DNA of 43,204 bases from a virus. Position 1 is the stretch's first letter. Every line of letters begins with the position of its first letter. Shown here one piece after another: positions 29,605-37,069 of the stretch. The notes under the pieces are model-generated. The model searched no databases and was not told the DNA's origin. It worked only from the letters and a program-made list of their open reading frames with translations. The stretch spans positions 1 through 43,204 of the IMG/VR virus record IMGVR_UViG_3300046683_000304, one strand, 5' to 3'. The position numbers and the translations under genes are program-made.

Positions 29605-29832
29605 TCAGGCGGCGCGGTCGGCGCTGATGATGGCGGCCATCGAGTAGCTGCCGAACGGCTTGAACTGCTCGATGCCGTCGTAGACGCTGATGCCGCGCTT
29701 GGTGATCCGGTCGCGGCCGTTATTGATCGTGACGGTCTTCGCGGTGCGCGCGATGATCTCGAAAGAGAAAACGCAATCGTGATCACAGGCGCTGCGGGTC
29801 CAGTAGGTGCGGCCAACTTGGAACTGTGTCAT
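29605..29832 (-). CDS. Conserved small phage protein (RGISVYDGIEQFKPFGSYSM type)
   Basis: ATG 29832 gives 75 residues; the longer frame upstream overlaps the divergent control region. The sequence RTYWTRSACDHDCVF, then RTAKTVTIN and GISVYDGIEQFKPFGSYSMA matches a widespread small phage protein of unknown function whose C-terminal phrase is strongly conserved. It is the first gene of the minus operon. A TTGACA (29909-29904) upstream may be its -35, but no good -10 follows. Confidence 0.75.
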   Translation of the reverse strand: MTQFQVGRTYWTRSACDHDCVFSFEIIARTAKTVTINNGRDRITKRGISVYDGIEQFKPFGSYSMAAIISADRAA

Positions 29833-29917
29833 CTGTCTAATCCCATTCTCGGCTGGGCCAATTCCCTTGCCGTAAACACACATTGCCGCAAGAGTAGGGC
29901 GGCTGTCAACAGGGAAA

Positions 29918-30166
29918 ATGCACGTGGGTGAAAATAATCTGACGGCCCCCCACACCTGGCTGTGCATCGGCGGCCCACTCAACGGAATGCGCTATCAAGC
30001 GCCCCGCGCCTCGGGGTTTACGCTCACGATCCACGGCGCCGAAGACTTCGAATATCGCGCGGTTAAGGTGATGTCCCACGATGGCCCGGTCACGTTCTGG
30101 GTGCTGGCGGGTGAACGCGCTAATCCCTTGACACCGGAGGCCCCAGCATGTCAGACGCACAAGTGA
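29918..30166 (+). CDS. Small protein, unknown
   Basis: The 82-residue product starts at ATG 29918 and overlaps the NusG-like gene by 19 nt. It has a Cys/Gly-containing beta pattern (HTWLCIGGPLNGMRYQAP; DFEYRAVKVMSHDG). It opens the late plus-strand block, divergent from the minus operon across 85 nt. Function unknown. Confidence 0.6.
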   Translation: MHVGENNLTAPHTWLCIGGPLNGMRYQAPRASGFTLTIHGAEDFEYRAVKVMSHDGPVTFWVLAGERANPLTPEAPACQTHK

Positions 30167-30705
30167 CCGGACCATCTGCCCAGAATTCGGGTGATGAGAC
30201 GTGCGCGCGCAATTGGAACGTGGTCTACACCTACCCGCTCCGCGAGGGTGTGACAGACCGCCGAATCCGAGATGAAGGTCACACTGTGTGGCTCCCCCTC
30301 GAAGCCCCTCCGAAACGCCGAACGGTCGAGCGCGAACGCCTGATCCGTCCACTGTTCCCGAGATACATGTTTGCCATGGCTTATCCTTGGCTAGTGGTGC
30401 GCGACGCGGGCGGACAGGAACTGGCGCGGGTGTTGACCAACCCAACGACACGCAAGCCGCTGGTAATGCCCCCAGGCGCCGTAGAGGCGCTGATGGCCCA
30501 ATGCGGCACCGATGGGTTGATGCACCCGCCTGAACCGCGCGAGGCCCGCCGCGCCGATCACGTCAAGGTCGAGGAAGGCCCGTTCGTCGGCTTCAGTGGC
30601 ATTGTGCAACGCACCACCCGAGAACGGGTCTGGATCCTGCTCAATCTGTTCGGGCGGCAGTCCGAAGTCCCCTTTACCCGCGACCAGGTCGAGTTGATCG
30701 CGTAG
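30148..30705 (+). CDS. NusG-like transcription factor (NGN + KOW)
   Basis: The 185-residue protein matches the NusG/RfaH family: an NGN-like first part with WNVVYTYPLREGVTDRRIRD, LFPRYMFAM (a hallmark of the NGN beta-sheet) and LVMPPGAVEAL, and a KOW-like end HVKVEEGPFVGFSGIVQRTT followed by WILLNLFGRQSEVPF. GGAGG precedes the ATG. NusG-like proteins bind RNA polymerase and change pausing or termination. A phage-borne copy at the head of the late block is a strong candidate for controlling late transcription. Confidence 0.8.
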   Translation: MSDAQVTGPSAQNSGDETCARNWNVVYTYPLREGVTDRRIRDEGHTVWLPLEAPPKRRTVERERLIRPLFPRYMFAMAYPWLVVRDAGGQELARVLTNPTTRKPLVMPPGAVEALMAQCGTDGLMHPPEPREARRADHVKVEEGPFVGFSGIVQRTTRERVWILLNLFGRQSEVPFTRDQVELIA

Positions 30706-30713
30706 GAGTCCCC

Positions 30714-31175
30714 ATGGCCCTTCCCCCGCCCCCGATGCCACCCCCAGGCGCCGCCCCTCCCGGCGGAGGCATGGGCATGCCGCCTCCCGGTGTCGGAGGT
30801 GCCGCAGGCGCTCCACCACCGCCTGACGATACGTCGGACAGCGACGACAACGTCGTTCTCACGGTGACAATGGGCGCGGACGGGAGTTTCACCCTCTATG
30901 CGGGTGACGAGCCCGAGGAGGAAGGCGACACCGGGGACGAAGGCGATATGTCCTCTGACGATGTGGCCGCTATGGGTTCGGCCGGCGAGGGGCCGGCGCC
31001 GCAGACGGCGAACAGTCTGGGGGAGGCAGTCAAGATCGTGGCCGATATCCTGAAAGCCGCGCAGAGTAGCGCGGGCGGCGGGTCAGCGGAGAGCAACTTC
31101 GCATCAGGTTTCACGGGCGGGGCCGGTGCCATGGGTGGTCCGCCTGGGCCGATGGCAGGGCCTCCAGGAGGATGA
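30714..31175 (+). CDS. Pro/Gly-rich structural or assembly protein
   Basis: The 153-residue product begins with a Pro-rich stretch (PPPPMPPPGAAPPGGGMGMP), continues with an acidic block (about residues 38-85) and ends with a Gly-rich part around one helix (ANSLGEAVKIVADILKAA). Proteins of this composition occur near packaging genes of phages as head-associated proteins. TAGGAG precedes the ATG. No family recognised. Confidence 0.6.
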   Translation: MALPPPPMPPPGAAPPGGGMGMPPPGVGGAAGAPPPPDDTSDSDDNVVLTVTMGADGSFTLYAGDEPEEEGDTGDEGDMSSDDVAAMGSAGEGPAPQTANSLGEAVKIVADILKAAQSSAGGGSAESNFASGFTGGAGAMGGPPGPMAGPPGG

Positions 31176-31177
31176 CA

Positions 31178-31477
31178 ATGGGAAAGCGTCTTCGTAAGTT
31201 GTTGGGTCGCCAAACGTCCGGTGAACGCCGTCAGGAGATCGCAGTTCAACGCGGCGATCTCACCGATGCGGACATGGATGTAGCTTTGCGGATGCGTGAC
31301 AGGGGCTGGTCATGGGCAGGGATTGAAACGCATTTCCGCGAGGAAGGACGGCAATTCACCAACCTGCCACGCGCTGCCGGCTTCTACCTGCATGCGCGTT
31401 TCCCTTGGACATCTACGCCCTCAGAAGCCATCGGGGTGTTGGTTAATGGGTTGGGGCCGATCGGTTCACCGACATGA
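31178..31477 (+). CDS. Small basic protein with HTH-like helix, unknown
   Basis: ATG 31178 is preferred to 31172 because AGGAGG (31166-31171) leaves no space for the latter. The 99-residue product has a basic start (KRLRKLLGRQ), then DLTDADMDVALRMRDRGWSW and AGIETHFREEG, which is similar to HTH domains of small terminase-like or GcrA-like proteins. The end is a short Pro/Gly tail. Overlaps the next gene by 4 nt. Confidence 0.6.
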   Translation: MGKRLRKLLGRQTSGERRQEIAVQRGDLTDADMDVALRMRDRGWSWAGIETHFREEGRQFTNLPRAAGFYLHARFPWTSTPSEAIGVLVNGLGPIGSPT

Positions 31478-31776
31478 TGATCTCCGTCAAGGATTTCATT
31501 GAGCGGTTCAGGACGCCGACAACCCCAGAGCCAGTAGTGTACGACGATGCCACCCTACTGGACGCAAATTTGCGGCTGGCAAAAGCCGTGTCCTTGGGAC
31601 AACACCTGTCCATGCGGCTCGCTGACTGGGGGCAATTAGGCGACGGCACCCCCGAATTTCACCGGCAAATGGGCCGATACCTGTTCAAACGCTATCCAGA
31701 TATAACCCTCAAAGAAGCACTCCGCAGCATCATTCAGGAAGTCGAGGATGAACCAATCCTCGCGGAACTGGTGTGA
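31474..31776 (+). CDS. Small helical protein, unknown
   Basis: The 100-residue product starts at the ATG overlapping the previous stop. It is helical (SVKDFIERFR; LLDANLRLAKAVSLGQHLSM; LKEALRSIIQEVEDEP). It stands before the terminase genes and may be a packaging accessory; no family can be claimed. Confidence 0.6.
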   Translation: MMISVKDFIERFRTPTTPEPVVYDDATLLDANLRLAKAVSLGQHLSMRLADWGQLGDGTPEFHRQMGRYLFKRYPDITLKEALRSIIQEVEDEPILAELV

Positions 31777-32054
31777 TGTCTGAGTCCACTTACATCTGGG
31801 CCGCGCTCGATCCCGTCGAAGAGGAAATGCTGGCCATCATGGCGGCTGAATTCCCCGAAGATTTCGCGGACTTTATGCCAATACATAGGGGGGCGCGCTT
31901 CATGTTCGCGGTGGGGCGTTTTTTGCAGCTATACGGTGACCCAGGCATATCCCTGCGGCGGTGCGCGGGCGGCGACTTTGACTACAGGCTCGACCAATTG
32001 CGCCGCGCCATGAGAAACCACCGCGAAGGCGCTGAATCGAGAGTCTATGCCTGA
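31776..32054 (+). CDS. Small helical protein, unknown
   Basis: ATG 31776 shares a base with the previous stop (TGATG); GTG 31773 is an alternative. The 92-residue product is helical and acidic in the first half (EEEMLAIMAAEFPEDFADFM) and basic at the end. It overlaps the next gene by 8 nt. Function unknown. Confidence 0.6.
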   Translation: MSESTYIWAALDPVEEEMLAIMAAEFPEDFADFMPIHRGARFMFAVGRFLQLYGDPGISLRRCAGGDFDYRLDQLRRAMRNHREGAESRVYA

Positions 32055-32286
32055 GTTCACCACCACCTCCGTCCCCGAGCGCATCGGAAAATCCACGGGA
32101 GGCAAGATGCCGCCAGTTTCACAGGCCCAGAGACGCTTGGTTTACGCTGCCGCATCTCACAAAGGTGGTGTCGGTGGCATGCCGCAATCCGTGGCCAAGG
32201 AATTCGTCGCGACCGACAAACCAGGCAAGTTGCCCGCGCGTAAGAAGGCGAAGCGGGTTGGGTTGATCAATCAGGCAGTGAGGTAA
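32047..32286 (+). CDS. Small basic phage protein (SQAQRRLVYAAASHKGG type)
   Basis: The 79-residue product contains VSQAQRRLVYAAASHKGG, then GMPQSVAKEFVATDKPGKLP, the pattern of a small phage and prophage protein family found close to terminase and portal genes. It is basic, possibly DNA- or capsid-associated. The start overlaps the previous stop by 8 nt. Confidence 0.7.
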   Translation: MPEFTTTSVPERIGKSTGGKMPPVSQAQRRLVYAAASHKGGVGGMPQSVAKEFVATDKPGKLPARKKAKRVGLINQAVR

Positions 32287-32290
32287 GTGC

Positions 32291-32761
32291 GTGTCGCTCG
32301 GTCGCGGTCGCCCATCGACATATAATGCTGATATCGCGTCTGAAATATGCCGACGAATGGCGGAAGGCGAGAGTTTGAACGAGATCAGCCGATCAGAAGG
32401 AATGCCGCCGGCCAGCACTGTTCGTGGGTGGGTCTTGGACGATCAAGAGGGATTTTCCGCGCGATACGCGCGTGCGCGTGAACTTCAGGCTGAGTATTGG
32501 GCTGATGAAATTCTTGAAATCTCGGATGATGGCGTGAACGATTGGATGGAACGCGCGTTGGCAAATGGGCAGACTGAGGCTGTCGTTAATCACGAGCATG
32601 TAACGCGCTCTCGGTTGCGCGGAGACAGTCGGAAGTGGTTGCTGGCTAAACTTCGTCCTGGAACCTATGGCGACAAAATCCAACATGCTAATGCGGCTGG
32701 TGACGGGAATGCCAGTATCAACGTCTATCAATGGGCCAAACCTGAAGAGGAGTCCAAGTGA
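32291..32761 (+). CDS. terS: Terminase small subunit (Sf6 gp1-like)
   Basis: GTG 32291 with GAGG upstream gives 156 residues. The N-terminus GRPSTYNADIASEICRRMAE, then GESLNEISRSEGMPPASTVR and YARARELQAEYWADEI is the HTH and coiled-coil region of Sf6-type small terminase subunits, which form rings that recognise phage DNA for packaging. The C-terminal half is the typical variable end. Six small genes separate it from the large subunit, while in many phages these two are adjacent. Confidence 0.85.
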   Translation: MSLGRGRPSTYNADIASEICRRMAEGESLNEISRSEGMPPASTVRGWVLDDQEGFSARYARARELQAEYWADEILEISDDGVNDWMERALANGQTEAVVNHEHVTRSRLRGDSRKWLLAKLRPGTYGDKIQHANAAGDGNASINVYQWAKPEEESK

Positions 32762-33064
32762 ATGTCAGACGTCGTTGACCGCATTGCCCATATCCTCGGC
32801 CACAGTCGCGCGGCTGGCGGGTTGTCTGATCATGACGTTGCATTGAATATCGCGCGGGATTTGGATCTGGTGCCGCACGATCCGCCCACGGCGCGTAAGG
32901 CGGTGGAGTACAATGTTTTGGTTGATCCGCCGCAGAAGGCCGAGGAGCGGAAGTTCACCCCCTCTGATTCGCCATTGATGAAACAAGCTGAACGACGCGC
33001 TGCTGCGAAGCCGGACGAAACGGTGACGAGCGGCGGACGTACGACGAAGGCGAAAGAGGCGTGA
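32762..33064 (+). CDS. Small protein, unknown
   Basis: ATG 32762 lies next to the small terminase stop, with GAGGAG upstream. The 100-residue product has a helical start (VVDRIAHILGHSRAAGGLSD) and a charged, probably disordered end (KPDETVTSGGRTTKAKEA). Position suggests packaging accessory or assembly role only by neighbourhood. Confidence 0.6.
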   Translation: MSDVVDRIAHILGHSRAAGGLSDHDVALNIARDLDLVPHDPPTARKAVEYNVLVDPPQKAEERKFTPSDSPLMKQAERRAAAKPDETVTSGGRTTKAKEA

Positions 33065-33357
33065 CTGTTACCATTGGTCTCCTGATGCAGTTCTCAGGCG
33101 AAGAGTTGCAAGACCATCTAAGGACGCGCGTCGAAGCTCTCGCAAATCATATTGCTAAATATCAGACGCACTTGGAAGGGAAAACCTCAGATCAAATTGA
33201 TAGTTCGGGTCAACTGTCAGCGTTTGTCCAATCAATTAGGAGTGTGCAGCAGCGGATTAAGCGGCACCATTTCATGGCCAGCCGTCTGGACCGCCACGGG
33301 ACATACCTTCTGACACCCGCCGAGTTGCAATCCATTGAGATGGAACCGTTCGGATGA
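33061..33357 (+). CDS. Small helical protein, unknown
   Basis: GTG 33061 overlaps the previous stop. The 98-residue product is a long helix with coiled-coil character (GEELQDHLRTRVEALANHIA, then SIRSVQQRIKRHHFMASRL). It may oligomerise. Function unknown. Confidence 0.6.
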   Translation: MTVTIGLLMQFSGEELQDHLRTRVEALANHIAKYQTHLEGKTSDQIDSSGQLSAFVQSIRSVQQRIKRHHFMASRLDRHGTYLLTPAELQSIEMEPFG

Positions 33358-33584
33358 CCGTTAGTGCCCATACAGACGATACGGACACTCGTGATCACGC
33401 TCATGCCAGAGAGGTGGCGTTAACGCTTTCTCTGAAAACAGGCAAGGTGAACGAGAGCAATGAAGAGATCATCGCCCGCGCGGCCGCGTTCCTTGCATTC
33501 CTTGAGCCAGTGACCCCCGATGAGGCTCCGCATGTTGTGTATAAATGGAGCAAGCCGTGGGACAAGCTGCCGGAGGCGCAATGA
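33354..33584 (+). CDS. Small protein, unknown
   Basis: The 76-residue product begins at the ATG overlapping the previous stop. Helices ARAAAFLAFLEP and VALTLSLKTGKVNESNEEI can be seen; the end is VVYKWSKPWDKLPEAQ. It overlaps the next gene by 4 nt. Function unknown. Confidence 0.6.
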   Translation: MTVSAHTDDTDTRDHAHAREVALTLSLKTGKVNESNEEIIARAAAFLAFLEPVTPDEAPHVVYKWSKPWDKLPEAQ

Positions 33585-33820
33585 CCATGCTCGCCCGCCT
33601 CACCGAAGTCCTGCGCCGCGCTCGGATGCGTGGCGACTGGGATGATGAGCGTGTGGTGTTGGAAGTGCTGGCGGAGATGCGAGAGCCGACGAACGAGATA
33701 TATGCCGCCGCTGTCGATAACGGAGACCAATCCGCTACAGAGGTGTGGCGCCCAATGATCGACGCCATCCGCGCCGATGCCACCGAGCCTGCGGAGACGT
33801 CGGAACTCGAGTGCGAGTAA
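33581..33820 (+). CDS. Small helical protein, unknown
   Basis: ATG 33581 overlaps the upstream stop (ATGA), and the 12-residue extension from 33545 is not needed. The 79-residue product is a helical, acidic protein (TEVLRRARMRGDWDDERVVL then EVLAEMREPTNE). No family recognised. Confidence 0.6.
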   Translation: MTMLARLTEVLRRARMRGDWDDERVVLEVLAEMREPTNEIYAAAVDNGDQSATEVWRPMIDAIRADATEPAETSELECE

Positions 33821-33821
33821 G

Positions 33822-34046
33822 ATGTCAGGCCTTGCATTAATTTACACGGCGATTCGAAAGCTAAGTGACGACGCGTCGCGCGGTGCCGTCACAACTATTG
33901 ACCATCCTAGGGAAACGCCAGTCTTTAACTGGGACACCACACCTTGGGCAGAGATCAATGAGATGGTGCGCCTGACGTTGTCCCGCCGAGACTATGCGGA
34001 ATGGCTGAAGCGTCCTGATGTTCAGGAACGCAAGGCGCGCGAGTAA
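33822..34046 (+). CDS. Small protein, unknown
   Basis: ATG 33822 gives 74 residues. It contains LALIYTAIRKLSDD, a Pro/Trp middle (FNWDTTPWAEINEMV) and a basic end (LSRRDYAEWLKRPDVQERKA). The preceding longer frame (33777) overlaps the neighbour without a ribosome site. Shares a base with the next ATG (TAATG). Confidence 0.6.
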   Translation: MSGLALIYTAIRKLSDDASRGAVTTIDHPRETPVFNWDTTPWAEINEMVRLTLSRRDYAEWLKRPDVQERKARE

Positions 34047-34234
34047 TGGAGCGTGAGATTAACCTCTCCACGCTTCCGATGACTGGCGATTTAGAAGCGG
34101 CGCTGAAGGCTGAATTGTTGGCCTCTGGCTTTCCTGAAGACTTCGCAAACCAAGCCGCGCATCAAATGGCTAAGGATGCGAAGGTGCAGGCGGAAGTCAG
34201 GCGTTTAGGCACAACTTGCCCATCAACCGGATAA
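34046..34234 (+). CDS. Small protein, unknown
   Basis: The 62-residue product shares one base with the previous stop and overlaps the large terminase by 19 nt. It has one helix (LEAALKAELLASGFPEDF) and another (AAHQMAKDAKVQAEVRRL). It may be a packaging accessory, but that is inference. Confidence 0.55.
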   Translation: MEREINLSTLPMTGDLEAALKAELLASGFPEDFANQAAHQMAKDAKVQAEVRRLGTTCPSTG

Positions 34235-35547
34235 TCCTGCCGTTCGCTCCGCGCGAGTGGCAGATTCCCCTCATCGAAGACCGCAAGCGATCCATGGTCG
34301 CGGTCGTGCATCGTCGGGCCGGCAAGTCGACCGCGTTCGTGTGGCGTGGATTGAAGAAGGCGCTCACCGAGGACCGGGCACACATCCCCGAACGCCGCCG
34401 CAACCTGAAGGCGGATCCGCCTCGCGTTGTTCATGTTCTGCCGGCGCAGGTTATGTGGCAACGAACGGGATTGTGGGACAAGGTCGCCAGAGCGGCAGAG
34501 ATGATCCCCGGCGCTGTGGCATTTAAGTCGGTGCTCCGCGTCGAACTTCCGAATGGCGGGATTTATCAATGTGGGGGTATGGACAAGCCTGATTCTTGGC
34601 GTGGTGGCTACGCCGACGAGGTGGTCGAGGACGAGGCAGACGACGTTATCGCATCCGGGCTCGACATGGTTGTTGAACCGATGCTGGCGGACTACAGCGG
34701 GTCTCGTATCAAGATCGGCACCCCAAAGGGCAATGGGCGCCTTGCCGCTGCTTATGACGCCGCCGGCCATGACGATAACTCCTCACGATACCTCCTTCCC
34801 TGGCAAGAGACCGGCGCGCTCGATACGGCCCAGGTGCAGCGCCTTCGCGAAACACTTGACGAGGAAGAGTTCGCGCAGGAGTTGGAATGCAGCTTCAACG
34901 CCCCAAATTCCGGCTCCTACTACGGCCGCTGGCTCGATGACGCACTGAAGCAGGAGCGCATTACCCGCGTCACCTATGACCCCAAGCTGCCGGTCTACAC
35001 GTGCTGGGATCTTGGTATGGACGACTACACCGCGATCTGGTGGTTCCAGAGGTCACCGGGCGGCGAGTGGCGGTGGTTGGAGTATTTCGAGGACAACCGC
35101 AACGGCTTGGATTATTATGCGAGGATCATCCACCAGAAGCCATACGTTTACGGGCGCCACTTCCTACCGCACGACGTCGAGGTGCAAGAGATGGGCACGG
35201 GAAAATCGCGCCGCGCGATGCTTCAAGGTTTGAATGTGCGACCGATTAAAGTCGTTCCGGCTGCCAATCCATCTGAGCGCGTCTCAGCCATGCGCGCGAT
35301 CTTGCCGCGCTCGTTCTTCGATTCAAAGGGATGCGAGATCGGATTGAAACGTCTTCGTGCCTATCGCCGGCAGTGGAACGAGCACATGGGCGTGTGGCGC
35401 CCTGTGCCGATCCACGATGAAGCGAGCCACGGCGCGGACGCGGCGGGCGTTGGTGTTCAGGGCTCGAACGACCCAGACCGCGAGGTTTTTACCCCACACG
35501 TCTCCGCCTTCCGCCAGCCGACACGCGGGATGGGGTTGTTGGGTTAG
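34216..35547 (+). CDS. terL: Terminase large subunit
   Basis: The 443-residue protein has TTG 34216 as the only start compatible with the fold: the in-frame stop at 34171 lies upstream and the next ATG would remove the Walker A region. It has a Walker A-like HRRAGKST (32-39), Walker B-like region GYADEVVEDEAD (131-142), and nuclease motifs CWDLGMDDYTAIWW (about 263) and HDEASHGADA (near residue 400). The enzyme translocates DNA into the procapsid and cuts the concatemer. It overlaps its upstream gene by 19 nt and ends convergent, by 4 nt, with the minus-strand gene at 35544. Confidence 0.9.
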   Translation: MPINRIILPFAPREWQIPLIEDRKRSMVAVVHRRAGKSTAFVWRGLKKALTEDRAHIPERRRNLKADPPRVVHVLPAQVMWQRTGLWDKVARAAEMIPGAVAFKSVLRVELPNGGIYQCGGMDKPDSWRGGYADEVVEDEADDVIASGLDMVVEPMLADYSGSRIKIGTPKGNGRLAAAYDAAGHDDNSSRYLLPWQETGALDTAQVQRLRETLDEEEFAQELECSFNAPNSGSYYGRWLDDALKQERITRVTYDPKLPVYTCWDLGMDDYTAIWWFQRSPGGEWRWLEYFEDNRNGLDYYARIIHQKPYVYGRHFLPHDVEVQEMGTGKSRRAMLQGLNVRPIKVVPAANPSERVSAMRAILPRSFFDSKGCEIGLKRLRAYRRQWNEHMGVWRPVPIHDEASHGADAAGVGVQGSNDPDREVFTPHVSAFRQPTRGMGLLG

Positions 35548-35825
35548 AGTCTCAGGGCCTCGTCGACCATCGTTTGCCAACATTCCCTCGCGGCAAGATC
35601 ACCGATCCGTTTCATGGATCGTGCTTTCCCTAAGTGGTCGCGGCCTTGGTTTGATGGTGGAGTGTTCCCGCCCTTCATAAACATCATGTCATCGGGTTCA
35701 CGCATTGCTTTGATGGCGGCACAGGCTACCTCGTCCAACTCACTTTTCAGAAAACCATCCTGGTTGCCATTCTTGGCTAAAGCCTCAAGGATGGCGTCAG
35801 CCACCCGCTCAACCATCTCACCCAT
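35544..35825 (-). CDS. Small helical protein, isolated on the minus strand
   Basis: ATG 35825 stands behind a perfect AGGAGG and gives 93 residues. The frame upstream (to 36680) is antisense to other genes and not used. The product is a helix (VERVADAILEALAKNG) followed by a mixed region and a helical end (RECWQTMVDEALRL). It interrupts the late operon between large terminase and structural genes. No strong promoter was seen nearby. Function unknown. Confidence 0.65.
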   Translation of the reverse strand: MGEMVERVADAILEALAKNGNQDGFLKSELDEVACAAIKAMREPDDMMFMKGGNTPPSNQGRDHLGKARSMKRIGDLAARECWQTMVDEALRL

Positions 35826-35882
35826 TTTGACCTCCTTTGATCCGCCAATCCTGCGCCGCTTCGGCATGAAACGGAAGACCTC

Positions 35883-36065
35883 ATGACTGGGTTGAGCGAT
35901 GCTGACGAAGACGTCTACATGCCGCCAGGACCACATTACCGTCCTTGCCGACGCTGCGGTGCTAAGGCCCATTGTGCCTGCTATCATTCCGCCTGCTGCT
36001 ATTGCGGCAGCAAGGAACACCGCGCATCGGCCGAGGAACACGGTTCCGAATATAAGGACGAGTGA
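35883..36065 (+). CDS. Small Cys/His-rich (zinc-binding) protein
   Basis: The 60-residue product has C22-x2-C25, H30, C31, C33, H35, C38, C39, C41 and H46 in its centre (RPCRRCGAKAHCACYHSACC). It could bind one or two zinc ions. GGAAG precedes the ATG by 5 nt. Position within the late operon suggests a regulatory or assembly role, but there is no family match. Confidence 0.65.
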   Translation: MTGLSDADEDVYMPPGPHYRPCRRCGAKAHCACYHSACCYCGSKEHRASAEEHGSEYKDE

Positions 36066-36665
36066 ATGAGCATATTCCAATCCTTCCGTTCGACGGTGAC
36101 CGGCTTCGTGCGAGGCCAGCGAGCGGGAAATTACCATGTGCTCGCGGACCCGATCACCGGTTCGCCGGTTGGCCTCCAGCACACGAATGGCAGCGGTCCC
36201 GATGGGATCTGGGTGCCGATCGACCTGACGGCTGGGCAGATCGCGAGCCCCACGGCGGAGATGATCGCGGATCTCAACGCGCAATTCCGGCTGAACGTGG
36301 CCCCATACACACGTTACCAAAGTAATGGCACTACGTTGGTCGCTGTGTCCGCCGCCGGCAATGCCACTTTGAGCGCGACGCAGACGTTTACGGGCAACAA
36401 CACATTCTCCGGCACGACCACGGCCACCACGCTGGTAGCGACCACTGCGACTGTGACGACTGAGACCGTCACGACCCTGACAGCCACCACAGCGACCGTG
36501 AGCGGCGTGCTGACGGCCAGTGGAACTCTGGTGGTGGCGACGGCCACGCCCGCCTCCGCCGCCGCTGCCGGCACGGCTGGGACGATCGCATGGGACGCGG
36601 GGTTCCTCTACGTGTGCGTGGCTACGAATACGTGGTGCCGCGTAGCCATCGCGACATGGCCATGA
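36066..36665 (+). CDS. Structural protein with Thr/Val repeat (fibre- or needle-like)
   Basis: The 199-residue product has an N-terminal domain (about residues 1-85) and then a stretch of repeated Thr/Ala/Val patterns (TFTGNNTFSGTTTATTLVA then TTATVTTETVTTLTATTATV), typical of fibrous phage head or tail fibres, and a conserved-type end (GTIAWDAGFLYVCVATNTWC). Such C-terminal knobs occur in short fibres and head fibres. ATG 36066 follows AAGGACG. It overlaps the next gene by 4 nt. Confidence 0.75.
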   Translation: MSIFQSFRSTVTGFVRGQRAGNYHVLADPITGSPVGLQHTNGSGPDGIWVPIDLTAGQIASPTAEMIADLNAQFRLNVAPYTRYQSNGTTLVAVSAAGNATLSATQTFTGNNTFSGTTTATTLVATTATVTTETVTTLTATTATVSGVLTASGTLVVATATPASAAAAGTAGTIAWDAGFLYVCVATNTWCRVAIATWP

Positions 36666-36859
36666 CCGATAGCGAAGCAATTTCGACTGCTCGCGTGCAT
36701 CGTTCGCGGGCCGGTAAAGCGTTCCCTTGGGTATATATCGAGGAACCCGCAGTCTGTCGTGAATGCGTCATCATGGTAGATTTCGGGGACGACCGTTCGC
36801 CGGTAGTATCCAGGGTATACGACCAAACGAAGCGGTGGCTCGGGGAACGTAACGCATGA
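36662..36859 (+). CDS. Small protein, unknown
   Basis: The 65-residue product starts at the ATG overlapping the previous stop. It contains a CxxC (AVCRECVIMV) and a beta-rich core (FPWVYIEEP, VVSRVYDQT). It may bind metal. The stop overlaps the next ATG. Function unknown. Confidence 0.6.
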   Translation: MTDSEAISTARVHRSRAGKAFPWVYIEEPAVCRECVIMVDFGDDRSPVVSRVYDQTKRWLGERNA

Positions 36860-37044
36860 CCGAGCCCGTCCCTCACGCCATGTACCAGGCTGTCACTGAC
36901 AAGTTGACGGGTGAAATACGCGAGAATCTGACGTTACGCGCCGAGGTCATCGCGTTGACCGCCGAAGTCGCGCGGTTGAACGGTGAATTGGGCGATGTGT
37001 TCGTGACTAAAATAGGCGCCGGCCTCAGGGGCGCCGCCGCGTAG
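36856..37044 (+). CDS. Small coiled-coil protein, unknown
   Basis: The 62-residue product has a heptad-like helix (LTLRAEVIALTAEVARLNGE) and a short C-terminal tail. It starts at the ATG overlapping the previous stop. It may oligomerise or bridge virion parts. It is convergent with the minus-strand gene that ends at 37070. Confidence 0.6.
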   Translation: MTEPVPHAMYQAVTDKLTGEIRENLTLRAEVIALTAEVARLNGELGDVFVTKIGAGLRGAAA

Positions 37045-37069
37045 TGAACGCCACTTACCGCACGAACGA

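Noticed and set aside
28264-29931. Plus-strand open frame of 555 codons
   Set aside because: It runs antisense to eight minus-strand genes that have good ribosome sites; its composition (Arg/Gly/His-rich) is that of a GC-driven shadow frame.
30128-30133. TTGACA as promoter before the NusG-like gene
   Set aside because: It lies only about 20 nt from the ATG and is followed at once by the ribosome site, leaving no room for a -10; probably chance.
35826-36680. Minus-strand frame upstream of the 35544-35825 gene
   Set aside because: Antisense to well-supported plus genes; the AGGAGG site marks the true start at 35825.
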